Positions 34,726 to 44,605 of a stretch of DNA of 64,000 nucleotides are shown one piece after another. A program made the position numbers and the translations under genes. Numbering within the stretch: position 1 is the stretch's first letter; every line of letters starts with the position of its first letter. The notes below the pieces were generated by a model that was given only the letters and a program-made list of their open reading frames with translations, was not told where the DNA came from and did no database searches. This DNA comes from Croceibacter atlanticus HTCC2559 (GTDB lineage Bacteria; Bacteroidota; Bacteroidia; Flavobacteriales; Flavobacteriaceae): positions 1,756,001-1,820,000 of the forward strand of contig NC_014230.1 of assembly GCF_000196315.1 (NCBI RefSeq), written 5' to 3'.

Positions 34726-35292
34726 ATGGCATCAACTTCAGATATTCGTAAGGGATTATGTATTCGTTACAATAACGATATTTATAAAATTATAGAGTTT
34801 TTACACGTAAAGCCTGGAAAAGGGCCTGCTTTTGTAAGAACTAAATTAAAGAGCATTACAACTGGAAAAGTTCTTGATAACACTTTTTCTGCTGGTCATA
34901 AAATTGAAGACATTCGTGTAGAAACACATAAATTTCAATTCTTATATAATGATGGTGAATTCTATCATTTTATGAACCAAGAAGACTATACTCAGATTAG
35001 ACTAGTAGAATCTGTATTGGATGCTCCAGGTTTAATGAAAGAAGGTGAGGTTGTATCTATTCAAATAAATACAGAAGATAATATGCCGTTATCTGTTGAG
35101 ATGCCTGCATATGTTGTGTTAGAGATTGCACATACAGAACCTGGTGTAAAAGGAAATACAGCAACTAATGCTACTAAACCAGCAACTGTTGAGACAGGTG
35201 CAGAAGTAAACGTTCCTTTATTTATAAACGAAGGAGACAAAGTTAAAATAGATACAGAAACAGGTAACTATAAAGAACGTGTAACAGACTAA
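34726..35292 (+). CDS. efp: Translation elongation factor P
   Basis: Helps ribosomes through polyproline stretches. It has 188 residues in three beta-barrel domains. The exposed loop HVKPGKGPAF near residue 28-37 carries the lysine/arginine site modified in other bacteria; here it is Lys. VLEIAHTEPGVKGNTATNATKPATVETGAEVNVPLFI is the EF-P signature region (shown in parts: TEPGVKGNTA). It follows lpxA by 20 bases, as in other Flavobacteriia. Confidence 0.96.
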   Translation: MASTSDIRKGLCIRYNNDIYKIIEFLHVKPGKGPAFVRTKLKSITTGKVLDNTFSAGHKIEDIRVETHKFQFLYNDGEFYHFMNQEDYTQIRLVESVLDAPGLMKEGEVVSIQINTEDNMPLSVEMPAYVVLEIAHTEPGVKGNTATNATKPATVETGAEVNVPLFINEGDKVKIDTETGNYKERVTD

Positions 35293-35297
35293 GCTTT

Positions 35298-36065
35298 ATG
35301 AAAGCGCGTTCTATAGATGATATTGCAAAAACTGAAGCAGAGTATTGGAATGAAAATAAATTAGATCGACGTAAAATTAAAAAGTTACGTCGTCACGCTT
35401 TTCATTACTCTTATAAAAGAGAGTCAAAATTCCTTCAAGAAAAAGTAAAACACTTTAATGATAAGGATGTTTTAGAAATAGGCTCGCATGCATGGGTTTC
35501 TTGGATAAAAGGAAATGCCACACCTAAATCTTTAGATTGTATTAATATATCTGAAGTTGAACTAGAAAAAGGAATTAATAATGCTAAAAACATACCATTT
35601 GAAATTAAATTTCATTTAATGGATGCTAATACATTAACCTTTAAAGATGAAATGTTTGATGTTGTTTATGGAGGAGCTATTTTACATCATTTAGATGTAA
35701 AGAAATCTATTTCAGAAATTTATCGTGTTCTTAAACCAAATGGTATAATCCTGTTTACAGAACCGTTAAATATGAATCCTTTTTATAAGCTATACAGGTA
35801 CTTTAATAAAAAGGAGCGAACACCAGATGAGCACGCGTTAGTAAATAAAGACTTTAAGATTATTAAAGAGAAATTTACATTCGAGCACGTATTTCTCGAT
35901 TTTTTCTCAGTAATTACAGGATATATATCATTAAAAATATTCGGAGACAAGAACTACGATAACTGGATAAACAAAATTGGGTATCGTTTAGATGTTTTTT
36001 TTTCAAAAATTCCTTTTCTTCACGTTTTATTTGCGAGAGTAATAATATATGGTACTAAGAAGTAA
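35298..36065 (+). CDS. Class I SAM-dependent methyltransferase
   Basis: A 255-residue methyltransferase. The SAM-binding motif I is DVLEIGSHAWVSW (about 57-69), unusual in having SHAW after the Gly. Motif II and III regions are MDANTLTFKDEMFDVVYGGAILHHL and YRVLKPNGIILFTEP. The C-terminal 90 residues look like a membrane-associated cap. It lies five bases after efp and six before the second lpxD-like gene, so it is co-transcribed with lipid A genes. That suggests a sugar or lipid substrate, but only by context. Confidence 0.82.
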   Translation: MKARSIDDIAKTEAEYWNENKLDRRKIKKLRRHAFHYSYKRESKFLQEKVKHFNDKDVLEIGSHAWVSWIKGNATPKSLDCINISEVELEKGINNAKNIPFEIKFHLMDANTLTFKDEMFDVVYGGAILHHLDVKKSISEIYRVLKPNGIILFTEPLNMNPFYKLYRYFNKKERTPDEHALVNKDFKIIKEKFTFEHVFLDFFSVITGYISLKIFGDKNYDNWINKIGYRLDVFFSKIPFLHVLFARVIIYGTKK

Positions 36066-36071
36066 GTTTAT

Positions 36072-37004
36072 ATGAAGTTTCCTCAAACACATACACTAAA
36101 GCAAATTGCTACAATTATAAATGCAAAATTTGTTGGTGATGCAAAATTTCCTGTTGAGGGAATGAATGAAATTCATGTTGTTACCAAAGGTGATATAGTT
36201 TTTGTAGATCATCCAAAATATTATGACAAAGCATTAAATTCTGCGGCTACAATTATTTTAATTAATAAAGAAGTAGAATGTCCAGAAGGAAAAGCGTTAT
36301 TAATTTCAGAAGATCCTTTCAGAGATTTTAATACACTAACAGAGTATTTTAAACCATTTAAGAAGTCTGTCTCACAAATATCAGAAACAGCGCAAATTGG
36401 AGAAGGTACAATTATACAACCTGGTGCATTTGTTGGTAACTACGTAAGGATAGGGAATAATTGTGTAATTCACAGCAATGTTGTTCTTTATGATCATACA
36501 GTTATAGGAAACAACTGTACAATACATTCTGGATCTATATTGGGAGCAGATGCTTTTTATTATAAGAATAGACCAGAAGGATTTGATAAACTAAAATCTG
36601 GTGGTCGTGTGGTGCTACAAGATAATGTAGATTTAGGAGCTCTTTGTACTATAGATAAAGGCGTAACTGGAGATACCACAATTGGTGAAGGCACTAAAAT
36701 AGATAATCAAGTACACGTTGGCCACGATACTGTAATAGGAAAGAAATGTTTAATAGCATCTCAAACTGGCATAGCAGGCTGTGTTGTTATAGAAGATGAA
36801 GTTACACTTTGGGGGCAAGTAGGAGTTATTAGCGGTATAACCATAGGAAAAAAAGCAACTGTACTGGCACAAGCAGGTGTAGGAAAATCACTTAAGGAAA
36901 ATGGTCGTTATTTAGGTTCACCTGCAGATGATTTTAGAACTAAAGTAAAAGAGATGGTAACACTAAGTAGGTTGCCAAGCATTGTAGATAAAATAAAATC
37001 TTAA
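36072..37004 (+). CDS. Second LpxD-like N-acyltransferase
   Basis: A 310-residue hexapeptide acyltransferase of the LpxD type. The N-terminal domain (about 1-100) is like the uridine-binding part of LpxD, and the beta-helix (about 105-280) has the corresponding HVGHDTVIGKKC histidine block. It is shorter and diverged from the lpxD at 31499. Two LpxD-like proteins in one cluster are usual in Flavobacteriia. Whether this copy uses the same sugar is unknown. It has tight spacing in the operon: six bases upstream and two downstream. Confidence 0.85.
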   Translation: MKFPQTHTLKQIATIINAKFVGDAKFPVEGMNEIHVVTKGDIVFVDHPKYYDKALNSAATIILINKEVECPEGKALLISEDPFRDFNTLTEYFKPFKKSVSQISETAQIGEGTIIQPGAFVGNYVRIGNNCVIHSNVVLYDHTVIGNNCTIHSGSILGADAFYYKNRPEGFDKLKSGGRVVLQDNVDLGALCTIDKGVTGDTTIGEGTKIDNQVHVGHDTVIGKKCLIASQTGIAGCVVIEDEVTLWGQVGVISGITIGKKATVLAQAGVGKSLKENGRYLGSPADDFRTKVKEMVTLSRLPSIVDKIKS

Positions 37005-37006
37005 TT

Positions 37007-37417
37007 ATGAATGCAAAACACGTAGTAAAAACTTTTTTTGAATCAGATTTCTATAAGGATACATCAATACTAGAGAAGACTCTACACGAAGATTTTGAGT
37101 TATATTGGAACAGCAGTTCTGGTTACTTTAAGTTAAATAAAGAAACCTTTACTCAAATGCTATTAGAGATGTCTAAATCTTTTGAATTCTTAAGATGTGA
37201 TATTACACATTTGTTGGAAGAAGATGGTACAGTTACACTAAGGCATAGTTTTCATGTTAAGACAATTGAGAATCCAGACGATATAACACCATTAGCACAT
37301 TTTATTTCTATTTTCGAAGTAAAAGATGGTCAATTGTATAAAGGACATCAAATTAGTCAACCAGCAGATGAAACTCACGAAAATTTAAAGTCGTTTCTTC
37401 CAAAAAGTGTGGAATAA
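37007..37417 (+). CDS. NTF2-like / SnoaL-like protein
   Basis: A 136-residue protein with the NTF2-like cone fold pattern. A first helix, VVKTFFESDFYKD, precedes LHEDFELYWN. A curved sheet follows, with VTLRHSFHVKTIE and HFISIFEVKDGQLYKGHQIS. Such proteins may be enzymes or small-molecule binders; none of the active-site sets is diagnostic. It starts two bases after the LpxD-like stop and precedes sucD, which has its own promoter. Confidence 0.75.
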   Translation: MNAKHVVKTFFESDFYKDTSILEKTLHEDFELYWNSSSGYFKLNKETFTQMLLEMSKSFEFLRCDITHLLEEDGTVTLRHSFHVKTIENPDDITPLAHFISIFEVKDGQLYKGHQISQPADETHENLKSFLPKSVE

Positions 37418-37420
37418 CTT

Positions 37421-37450
37421 TTATACTTAGAAACGAAACAAGTACTTTTG
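37421..37450 (+). promoter_or_regulatory. Promoter for sucD
   Basis: TTA 37421-37423, 19 bases, TACTTTTG 37443-37450, then 23 bases to the ATG at 37474. Confidence 0.6.
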
Positions 37451-37473
37451 CCAAACAATCAAAACAACAATAA

Positions 37474-38346
37474 ATGAGCGTTCTAGTAAATAAAGATTCA
37501 AAAATAATAGTTCAAGGATTTACAGGTAGTGAAGGTACATTTCACGCCGGACAAATGATTGAATATGGTACTAATGTTGTTGGTGGTGTTACACCAGGAA
37601 AAGGTGGCCAAACACATTTAGATAAGCCAGTATTTAATACAGTTGATGAAGCTGTAAAAGAAGCAAAGGCAGATACATCTATCATATTTGTACCACCAGC
37701 ATTTGCTGCTGATGCTATAATGGAAGCTGCAGAAGCTGGAATTAAAGTAATAATCTGTATTACAGAAGGTATTCCTGTAAAAGATATGATTACTGTAAAG
37801 AATTATATTGAAAACAAGGATGTACGTTTAATAGGACCTAACTGTCCAGGTGTTATTACACCAGGTGAAGCAAAAGTTGGTATTATGCCAGGATTTGTAT
37901 TTAAGAAAGGTAATGTAGGTATTGTATCTAAGTCTGGTACTTTAACTTATGAAGCTGCAGATCAAGTTGTAAAGCAAAACCTAGGTATTACAACAGCTAT
38001 TGGTATTGGTGGAGATCCAATTATTGGAACTACTACAAAAGAAGCTGTTGAGATGCTAATTAATGATGACGAAACAGACTGCATTGTTATGATTGGTGAA
38101 ATAGGTGGTCAATTAGAGGCAGACGCTGCTAAATGGTATAAGGAAAGCGGTAGTAAAAAACCTATCGTTGGTTTTATTGCTGGTGAAACTGCTCCTGCAG
38201 GACGTACTATGGGCCACGCAGGTGCAATTGTAGGTGGTAGTGAAGATACTGCACAGGCAAAGAAAAAAATTCTTAAAGAATCTGGAATACACGTTGTAGA
38301 TTCTCCAGCAGAAATTGGTAAAAAAGTAGCAGAAGTATTAGGCTAA
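37474..38346 (+). CDS. sucD: Succinyl-CoA synthetase alpha subunit
   Basis: Forms succinate and ATP/GTP from succinyl-CoA with SucC in the TCA cycle. It has 290 residues. The CoA-binding Rossmann domain has VQGFTGSEGTFHAGQM, and GPNCPGVITPGEAKVGIMPG follows. The active-site histidine lies in GRTMGHAGAIVGG (near residue 245). sucC is not adjacent, which is usual for this group. It is transcribed alone and ends at a terminator. Confidence 0.96.
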   Translation: MSVLVNKDSKIIVQGFTGSEGTFHAGQMIEYGTNVVGGVTPGKGGQTHLDKPVFNTVDEAVKEAKADTSIIFVPPAFAADAIMEAAEAGIKVIICITEGIPVKDMITVKNYIENKDVRLIGPNCPGVITPGEAKVGIMPGFVFKKGNVGIVSKSGTLTYEAADQVVKQNLGITTAIGIGGDPIIGTTTKEAVEMLINDDETDCIVMIGEIGGQLEADAAKWYKESGSKKPIVGFIAGETAPAGRTMGHAGAIVGGSEDTAQAKKKILKESGIHVVDSPAEIGKKVAEVLG

Positions 38347-38385
38347 AGCTTACTTATAAGATAAAACGTTAGTCATAACGTTTCC

Positions 38386-38417
38386 AATCCGTTGGCAGGT
38401 ATGTCAACGGATTTTTC
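38386..38417 (+). terminator. Terminator after sucD
   Basis: AATCCGTTG / CAACGGATT with a 10-base loop, followed by TTTTCTATTTTT. Confidence 0.8.
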
Positions 38418-38474
38418 TATTTTTAGAAGACTATTAAAACACCCAAGTTAATTTTATACAAGATCCCCAAATCT

Positions 38475-41447
38475 ATGAATGCAATTAAATTACTTGTTAC
38501 CTTAATTGTTATCACATCTGTTCTAGGATGTAAGCAAAACAATCTTGAGAATACAACAGATATTGTTACCCAAACCAAAGAAGATGCCAACGGGTTTAGC
38601 TATGAGTCTGTAACAAATGATCCTACAGGATTAAGGCTTTATACCTTAGATAATGGCCTAAAAGTTTATTTAGGTAAAAATGAAGATGAGCCTAAAATTC
38701 AAACTTTAATTGCTGTAAGAGCTGGCTCAACATATGATCCAGAAGATAATACAGGCTTGGCTCATTATTTAGAGCATATGGTTTTTAAAGGCACAGATGA
38801 AATAGGTACTCAAAACTGGCAGAAAGAGAAACAACTTATTTCAAAAATATCTGAACTTTATGAGCAACATAAAAATGAAAAAGATCCTATAACTAAACAA
38901 GCTATTTATAAAGATATAGATAGTGTGTCTCAAGAAGCTTCAAAATATTCTATTGCAAATGAATATGATAAAATGATAAGCTCTTTAGGTGCAGAAAATA
39001 CTAATGCTTTTACTTCAACAGAAGAAACGGTATATATTAGTAAAATTCCTTCAAACGAAATAGACAAGTGGTTAAAGGTAGAGAGCGAAAGGTTTAGCCA
39101 ACTTGTTTTAAGATTATTTCATACAGAATTAGAGGCTGTTTATGAAGAGTTTAATAGAGGTCAAGATAGTGATGGGCGTAAACATTATGCAGCAGTATTA
39201 GAAGGTTTATTTCCTAATCATCCTTATGGTACGCAGTCTACAATAGGTACTAGTGAGCACCTTAAAAACCCATCGATGGTTGCTATTAATAATTATTTTG
39301 ATACCTATTATGTACCTAATAATATGGCAGTAATAATGGTTGGCGATTTAGATTTTGAGGAAACTATTAAGAAAATAAATTCTGCATTTGGCACTTTTAA
39401 ATATAAAGAGGTTAATCACCCAACTTTTCCAGAACAACCCGAAATAGGTGAGCCTATTGAAAAAGTTGTTTATGGCCCAACGACCGAATCTGTGTATGTA
39501 GCATTTAGGACTAAAGGAGTTGGTAGTAAAGACGAACAAATTGTAACATTAATAGATTATATACTTGCAAATTCAGCTGCAGGATTAATAGATTTAGATT
39601 TAAACCAACAGCAAAAAGTACAAAGAGCATCTTCGTTCACAAATTTCGATAATGACTATGGTATGCATATCCTGTATGGTATACCAAAAGCTGAACAGTC
39701 TTTAGATGAAGTTAAGTCTTTATTATTAGGTGAACTAGAAAAAGTTAAGCAAGGCAAGTTTGATGAATGGTTAATTGATGCAGTTGTAAACGATTTAAAA
39801 AAATCTAGAATACAACAATATGAAAACAACTCTGCAACAGCATATGCATACCTTGATGCATTTATAGGTAAACAAGATTGGGAAAAGCGTCTTAAGTTTT
39901 TAAATGAATTAAAATCAATTACAAAACAAGAATTAGTAGAGTTTGCAAACGCACACTACAAAAACAATTATGTAGTTGCGTTTAAAAAACAAGGTAAGGA
40001 TAGCACGACTGTAAAGGTTGAGAATCCAAATATTACACCAATTCAAGTAAATAGAAATAAGCAATCTCAGTTCTTAACAGACTTTAATACAATGGATTCT
40101 CCTACGTTAAAGCCACAGTTTGTAGATTATAGCAAAGCAATAAAAACACAAAAAACGGCGAACGGTCTAGATTTACAATTCGTATTAAATGAGAGTAATG
40201 AGTTGTTTACCTTAAATATAATATTTGATATGGGTAGTGATCACGATAAAGAATTATCGTTAGCTGCTGGTTATCTTGATTTTTTAGGAACAGATAAGTA
40301 TACGCCTAAGGAACTAAAAAAGGAATTTTATAAAATAGGTGTAGATTATAGTGTTTATACCCAAAATGATAAAACTTATATAAGTTTAAGTGGTTTAGGA
40401 GAAAACTTAGAAAAAGGATTAGAGCTTATCCAACACCTATGGGATAACGCAATACCAAATCAGGAAGCATATGATAAATATGTTGAAAGTATTGCAAAAA
40501 ATAGAGAGGATAAAAAAATGGAAAAACGTAATATCCTTTTTAACGGATTAATGAATTTTGGTAAATACGGAGAAGACTCCAGGCTAAGAGATATTTATTC
40601 TATAAAAGAATTACAAAACATTAAACCTTCAGATTTAGTACAAAAAGTTAAAGATCTGCAAGACTTTAAGCATCGTATTTTCTATTACGGTAATGATGTT
40701 GAAACTGCTAATTCTGCAATATCTAATCAATTACAAATTGTTGATTCCTTAAAAGAGTATCCAGATCCTAAAAATTATAATGAAAAAGATACAGGTGGTC
40801 GTGTTTACTTTACAAATTACGATATGACTCAAACTGAAATTGTGTTTATAGCAAAAGGCGAAGAATTTGATGCTAAGAAAATGGCAGCGACAAACCTTTT
40901 TAACACCTATTTTGGTAGTGGGCTTTCATCAATCGTATTTCAGGATATTCGTGAAAGTAAAGCATTGGCTTACTCAGCGTTTTCTTCATATCAAAATGCG
41001 TCAGAAAAAGGAGAACCTAATTATGTAATGGCATATATTGGCACACAAGCTAATAAAATGCCAGAAGCAGTTGAGGCTATGATGGATTTAATGTCTAATA
41101 TGCCAGAAGCTAAAGATCAATTTCAAGCCGCAAAAGAAGCCACGCTTAAAAAAATTGCAGCTAATAGAATTACTAAAGCAGATATATTCTGGACTTATGA
41201 AAGCATTAAAAAAAGAGGACTTTCAAAAGACAACAGGCAGGAAATGTATAATGCAGTTTTGGAAATGACCTTAGATGATCTAAGTAACTTCTTCGAAGAA
41301 AATATAAAAGGTGAAAACTATAACATATTAGTCATAGGCAATAAAAATGAAATCAATTTTGAAGCATTATCCAAGTATGGTGAAATTATAGAATTAGATA
41401 GAGATTATCTTTTTAATTATGAAGTCCCAACTCCTATAAAAAACTAA
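38475..41447 (+). CDS. M16 (pitrilysin/insulinase) family peptidase lipoprotein
   Basis: A 990-residue zinc peptidase with two tandem M16 halves. The signal ends VLGC (Cys19), so it should be a lipoprotein. The inverted zinc motif HxxEH is in AHYLEHMVFKG (about 95-105), and the third ligand Glu is in ELEAVYEEFNRG. A second inactive half (from about 555) closes the chamber, with the FGSGLSSIVFQDIRE region typical of its substrate-binding part. It probably degrades peptides in the periplasm. Monocistronic, between two terminators. Confidence 0.92.
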   Translation: MNAIKLLVTLIVITSVLGCKQNNLENTTDIVTQTKEDANGFSYESVTNDPTGLRLYTLDNGLKVYLGKNEDEPKIQTLIAVRAGSTYDPEDNTGLAHYLEHMVFKGTDEIGTQNWQKEKQLISKISELYEQHKNEKDPITKQAIYKDIDSVSQEASKYSIANEYDKMISSLGAENTNAFTSTEETVYISKIPSNEIDKWLKVESERFSQLVLRLFHTELEAVYEEFNRGQDSDGRKHYAAVLEGLFPNHPYGTQSTIGTSEHLKNPSMVAINNYFDTYYVPNNMAVIMVGDLDFEETIKKINSAFGTFKYKEVNHPTFPEQPEIGEPIEKVVYGPTTESVYVAFRTKGVGSKDEQIVTLIDYILANSAAGLIDLDLNQQQKVQRASSFTNFDNDYGMHILYGIPKAEQSLDEVKSLLLGELEKVKQGKFDEWLIDAVVNDLKKSRIQQYENNSATAYAYLDAFIGKQDWEKRLKFLNELKSITKQELVEFANAHYKNNYVVAFKKQGKDSTTVKVENPNITPIQVNRNKQSQFLTDFNTMDSPTLKPQFVDYSKAIKTQKTANGLDLQFVLNESNELFTLNIIFDMGSDHDKELSLAAGYLDFLGTDKYTPKELKKEFYKIGVDYSVYTQNDKTYISLSGLGENLEKGLELIQHLWDNAIPNQEAYDKYVESIAKNREDKKMEKRNILFNGLMNFGKYGEDSRLRDIYSIKELQNIKPSDLVQKVKDLQDFKHRIFYYGNDVETANSAISNQLQIVDSLKEYPDPKNYNEKDTGGRVYFTNYDMTQTEIVFIAKGEEFDAKKMAATNLFNTYFGSGLSSIVFQDIRESKALAYSAFSSYQNASEKGEPNYVMAYIGTQANKMPEAVEAMMDLMSNMPEAKDQFQAAKEATLKKIAANRITKADIFWTYESIKKRGLSKDNRQEMYNAVLEMTLDDLSNFFEENIKGENYNILVIGNKNEINFEALSKYGEIIELDRDYLFNYEVPTPIKN

Positions 41448-41502
41448 AATAAAATAATGAGTAATATTCTGAAAATGTAACAATTACGATTTAATGATAT
41501 TG

Positions 41503-41532
41503 AAAAAATACCCAATTTTGGGTATTTTTTTT
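41503..41532 (+). terminator. Terminator after M16 peptidase
   Basis: AAAAATACCC / GGGTATTTTT with a 6-base loop AATTTT, then a T8 run. Confidence 0.85.
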
Positions 41533-41583
41533 GGTTTTGTTTAACAATAAGTTTGTAACGCCTTCTAACTAAAATTATGCGTT

Positions 41584-44040
41584 ATGGTTAAATATTTCCT
41601 TTTACTCACATTTATTTTTTCTGCTTTATTAATACCTAATGGGTATTCAAACACCTTAGGTCACACAAATGGAGCGGTTGGTTTAGAGTCTAATATCACT
41701 AACGAAGCTGTTATATACATTATTAAAAATGGTGGCGGTTCTACAGTAGATATTTTTCATGATTATGAGTATTTGGGTGCTCCAGCTGGAAGAAATATTA
41801 TTAAACTATTTGTAGCGCCAGGCGTTCATAATTTAACGGCAGTAGTATCTAAAGACGCCTATACATTGCAGTTAGATGCAGTTGCTGGTGAAGAGTATTA
41901 TATATATGCAGATCCAGGAGAGGATCAAATTTTGTTTGATGCAAGGAGTGATGCTAAATCTAATAAAGATTTTCATAAAGATTTAGGTAAAGATTTAGAT
42001 TACTTAACTCCAAACTTAAAGGACAGATCTAAAGCATCTAAAAAATATCAGATGTATGTATCAGCAGCATTAAGATATCCAGGACAATTAATTGAAGATG
42101 AAGACTCAAGTCTTATGCAGGTGTCTTCAGCGCCAATCACTTCTATTTATAGTCAGGAAGAAAAGATTAATGCTATAAGGGCTAGAAAAGGCAAGGCTCC
42201 TAAAAGTAAATCTAAATCTAAAAACTCAATTTTTTCAGGAATAACCTCTATAGTAGGATTAAGCGCAAATACTACTAGTACTGCACCAACGTCTTCGGTT
42301 GCTGCTACTACCACAAGTGTAAAGGTAGAAGAAGTACCTACAGAAACTATAAACTTTTATAAAGCAGCTCAAGCAGAATTAATTAATACTCTAGAAAAGA
42401 CAGAAGGTATAGATGCTAATCTTAAGTGGGATATTTTAAAAATGAGCAACGATCAGTTAAAGACAGGATTTTCTTTAACCAATGCAAGTTTTAATGATGA
42501 GTATGAATCAGACCTTCAGCAAATAGATAAGTTAGCCTTATCTGGAGAAGAAAAGTATATTAAATTTAAAAGAATGCAGGAGTCTGGTGATGCTGACTCT
42601 GCAAACATTGAAGATCAAGCTGCTGGTATAGCAAGTATAATAGCTGAAAAAAATGGCTTTGTACTGCAATCTCCAGATGCTGCAGATGCTTCATCTGGAC
42701 CTAGTACAGAAGAAGCTGCTACAGATATTGCTTCTATTGCAACAACTTCAGAAGTTTCTTTAAACAAGCGTGATGCTATGTATAAAGAAATACAGAAGAT
42801 GAAGCTTGAAAACGGGTTTACAAGTGTAAATAAATCTGTGTCAAATGCAGTGTCTAAGGAAAATTATGATGAAGATGCAAGAGTAAAAGATAATAGAGGA
42901 AGTTTAGAGGAAACAGGTTTAAAGTATAGACGTAGCTCTTTATACACATTAATGATAAATGATAAAAATAGAGAGCATTATGGTCGTATCAGAAATTCTT
43001 TTGGAGATATTGAATTGTCAGAAAAATTTAATGATCATAATGTAGGTCCTTACCTAATTCCAGGAACAGAAGGAGAAGATCAAACACTTAACATTAATAA
43101 TTTCTTGGCACAAAATAACATTGCAAAAGAACTTGTGGCAAAGTGGTTTAACAGATCTGCAGATGGTACGTTTAATATGGATCTTGTTGCAGAGCGCGGA
43201 TCTTATGACGCAAGTGAGTTAGATGTTATGGTTGCTCAAGAAAGCAAGCGTGGTAGTGCTTTACTGGCAGATGCAGGTGAAGAACTTATAAAAAACACAT
43301 TCATTGTAGTTTACGACTATAAGTATTCTAATAAAGAAGAGTCTGCTAAAAAGACTGGTGGTTGGTTAAGTGCAATAAGTACTGTTGCAAGCTATGCAGG
43401 TTTAGATGTTGTATCAAGCGTTGCAGATGTTGCAAATATTGCGCAAACAACTATGGGTAAAGGCTATTTTGTAAAAACAACGGCTTATCTGTACAAACTT
43501 AAATGGGACGAAGAAATAGCATCACGTTTTTATAATGAGATGTGGATAGATGAAAGTAATTACGACCCGTCTAAAAAAGAAGCATTTGATAATACAGACA
43601 TGTTTCAATTAGAGTTTGTAGGAACTCAAGTAGCGCGTAGAAATTTACAGTCTTCTATATTTTCTTCTAAAACAAACGAAGACTTAATAGGTATTGCAAC
43701 AATTCGCGCAGCAGATAAATCTATCTCAAAACTTCAACGAGAATACGAACAATTTAGAGTTAAAACTCCATTGTTAAGTGGAGAACCTATTACAGCTGCA
43801 ATCGGCGTAAAAGAAGGTTTAGAAAAAGGCGACAAGTTTGAAGTTTTAGAACAAACCATAAATGATGATGGCGTAACAGAATACAAGCGTGTAGGAATAA
43901 TAAAAGTAGACCACAAGCAAATTTGGGACAACAGCTATTTGGCAGAAGAAGACCAAACTGCAAATAAATCTGGTTACACAGTATTTAAAGGTGCAAAAAA
44001 CAAATTTTATCCAGGAATGCTTATAAGACAAATTAAATAA
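41584..44040 (+). CDS. Large exported protein, DUF2846/PEGA-like start and FlgT-like end
   Basis: An 818-residue exported protein I do not recognise as a whole. A signal peptide (about 1-22) is followed by a sheet-rich segment (about 38-118, with VDIFHDYEYLGAP, FVAPGVHNLTAV and EEYYIYADPG) resembling DUF2846/PEGA-type domains. A Ser/Lys-rich linker (about 200-255) and a long helical, acidic middle come next. A hydrophobic stretch lies near 598-628. The last 70 residues (AIGVKEGLEKGDKFEVLE ... FYPGMLIRQIK) resemble the small C-terminal barrel of FlgT-type proteins. It is first of five consecutive exported genes. Confidence 0.6.
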   Translation: MVKYFLLLTFIFSALLIPNGYSNTLGHTNGAVGLESNITNEAVIYIIKNGGGSTVDIFHDYEYLGAPAGRNIIKLFVAPGVHNLTAVVSKDAYTLQLDAVAGEEYYIYADPGEDQILFDARSDAKSNKDFHKDLGKDLDYLTPNLKDRSKASKKYQMYVSAALRYPGQLIEDEDSSLMQVSSAPITSIYSQEEKINAIRARKGKAPKSKSKSKNSIFSGITSIVGLSANTTSTAPTSSVAATTTSVKVEEVPTETINFYKAAQAELINTLEKTEGIDANLKWDILKMSNDQLKTGFSLTNASFNDEYESDLQQIDKLALSGEEKYIKFKRMQESGDADSANIEDQAAGIASIIAEKNGFVLQSPDAADASSGPSTEEAATDIASIATTSEVSLNKRDAMYKEIQKMKLENGFTSVNKSVSNAVSKENYDEDARVKDNRGSLEETGLKYRRSSLYTLMINDKNREHYGRIRNSFGDIELSEKFNDHNVGPYLIPGTEGEDQTLNINNFLAQNNIAKELVAKWFNRSADGTFNMDLVAERGSYDASELDVMVAQESKRGSALLADAGEELIKNTFIVVYDYKYSNKEESAKKTGGWLSAISTVASYAGLDVVSSVADVANIAQTTMGKGYFVKTTAYLYKLKWDEEIASRFYNEMWIDESNYDPSKKEAFDNTDMFQLEFVGTQVARRNLQSSIFSSKTNEDLIGIATIRAADKSISKLQREYEQFRVKTPLLSGEPITAAIGVKEGLEKGDKFEVLEQTINDDGVTEYKRVGIIKVDHKQIWDNSYLAEEDQTANKSGYTVFKGAKNKFYPGMLIRQIK

Positions 44041-44057
44041 CCCTAATTATTATAATT

Positions 44058-44588
44058 ATGATTAAACAAGTAAAACTATGCTGTTTAACTGTACTGTTTT
44101 TAATAACAGGCGTAACAGTTAATGCTCAAAAACGCTTTGAAAAGCGAGCAGATGAAGATACCAAAAACTGGCGTTATGAGATAGACTGTGTAGGAACAGG
44201 AAAAGACGGTACATCTCTTATAAAAGTATGGTCTTATTCTAAGAAACCACAAGTAGCAATGGAGCAAGCAAAGAAAAATGCTGTTCACGGCGTTATTTTT
44301 AAAGGTGTTCCTCAAGGAGAACGTGGTTGTGTGTCACAACCAGCATTAGCAAGAAACTCTAACGTAGAACAGGAAAAACAGGCCTACTTTAATGACTTTT
44401 TTGCTGAAGGTGGAAAGTATATGAAGTTTGTAAACCTTGCTACAGATGGTGCAATAGGCCCTGGCGATAGGGTGAAGATTAGCAGAAAAGAATACAAAAT
44501 GGGAGTAATAGTTTCAGTTAATAAGGCACTCTTAAGAAAGGAGCTAGAAGATGCAGGAATTGTAAGAGGACTTTCTTCTGGATTTTAA
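44058..44588 (+). CDS. Exported LPP20-like protein, paralogue A
   Basis: A 176-residue protein; the signal peptide ends VNAQ near residue 24. A Cys at 44 starts a CVGTGKDGTSLIKVWSYS strand. The helix AMEQAKKNAVHGVIFKGVP then has the alanine-rich AxxxAxxxA spacing of LPP20/FlgP-type domains. A second Cys in RGCVSQPAL and a YFNDFFAEGGKYMKFV block follow. The next gene repeats the same order of features, so they are paralogues. It lies 17 bases after the large gene. Function unknown. Confidence 0.65.
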   Translation: MIKQVKLCCLTVLFLITGVTVNAQKRFEKRADEDTKNWRYEIDCVGTGKDGTSLIKVWSYSKKPQVAMEQAKKNAVHGVIFKGVPQGERGCVSQPALARNSNVEQEKQAYFNDFFAEGGKYMKFVNLATDGAIGPGDRVKISRKEYKMGVIVSVNKALLRKELEDAGIVRGLSSGF

Positions 44589-44605
44589 TTTAAAACTATA
44601 AAAAC

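Noticed and set aside
31499-37004. Periodic repeats in the lpx block suggesting a repeat array
   Set aside because: The periodicity comes from hexapeptide beta-helix coding in three acyltransferases; the DNA is not a direct-repeat array and no CRISPR-like spacing is present.
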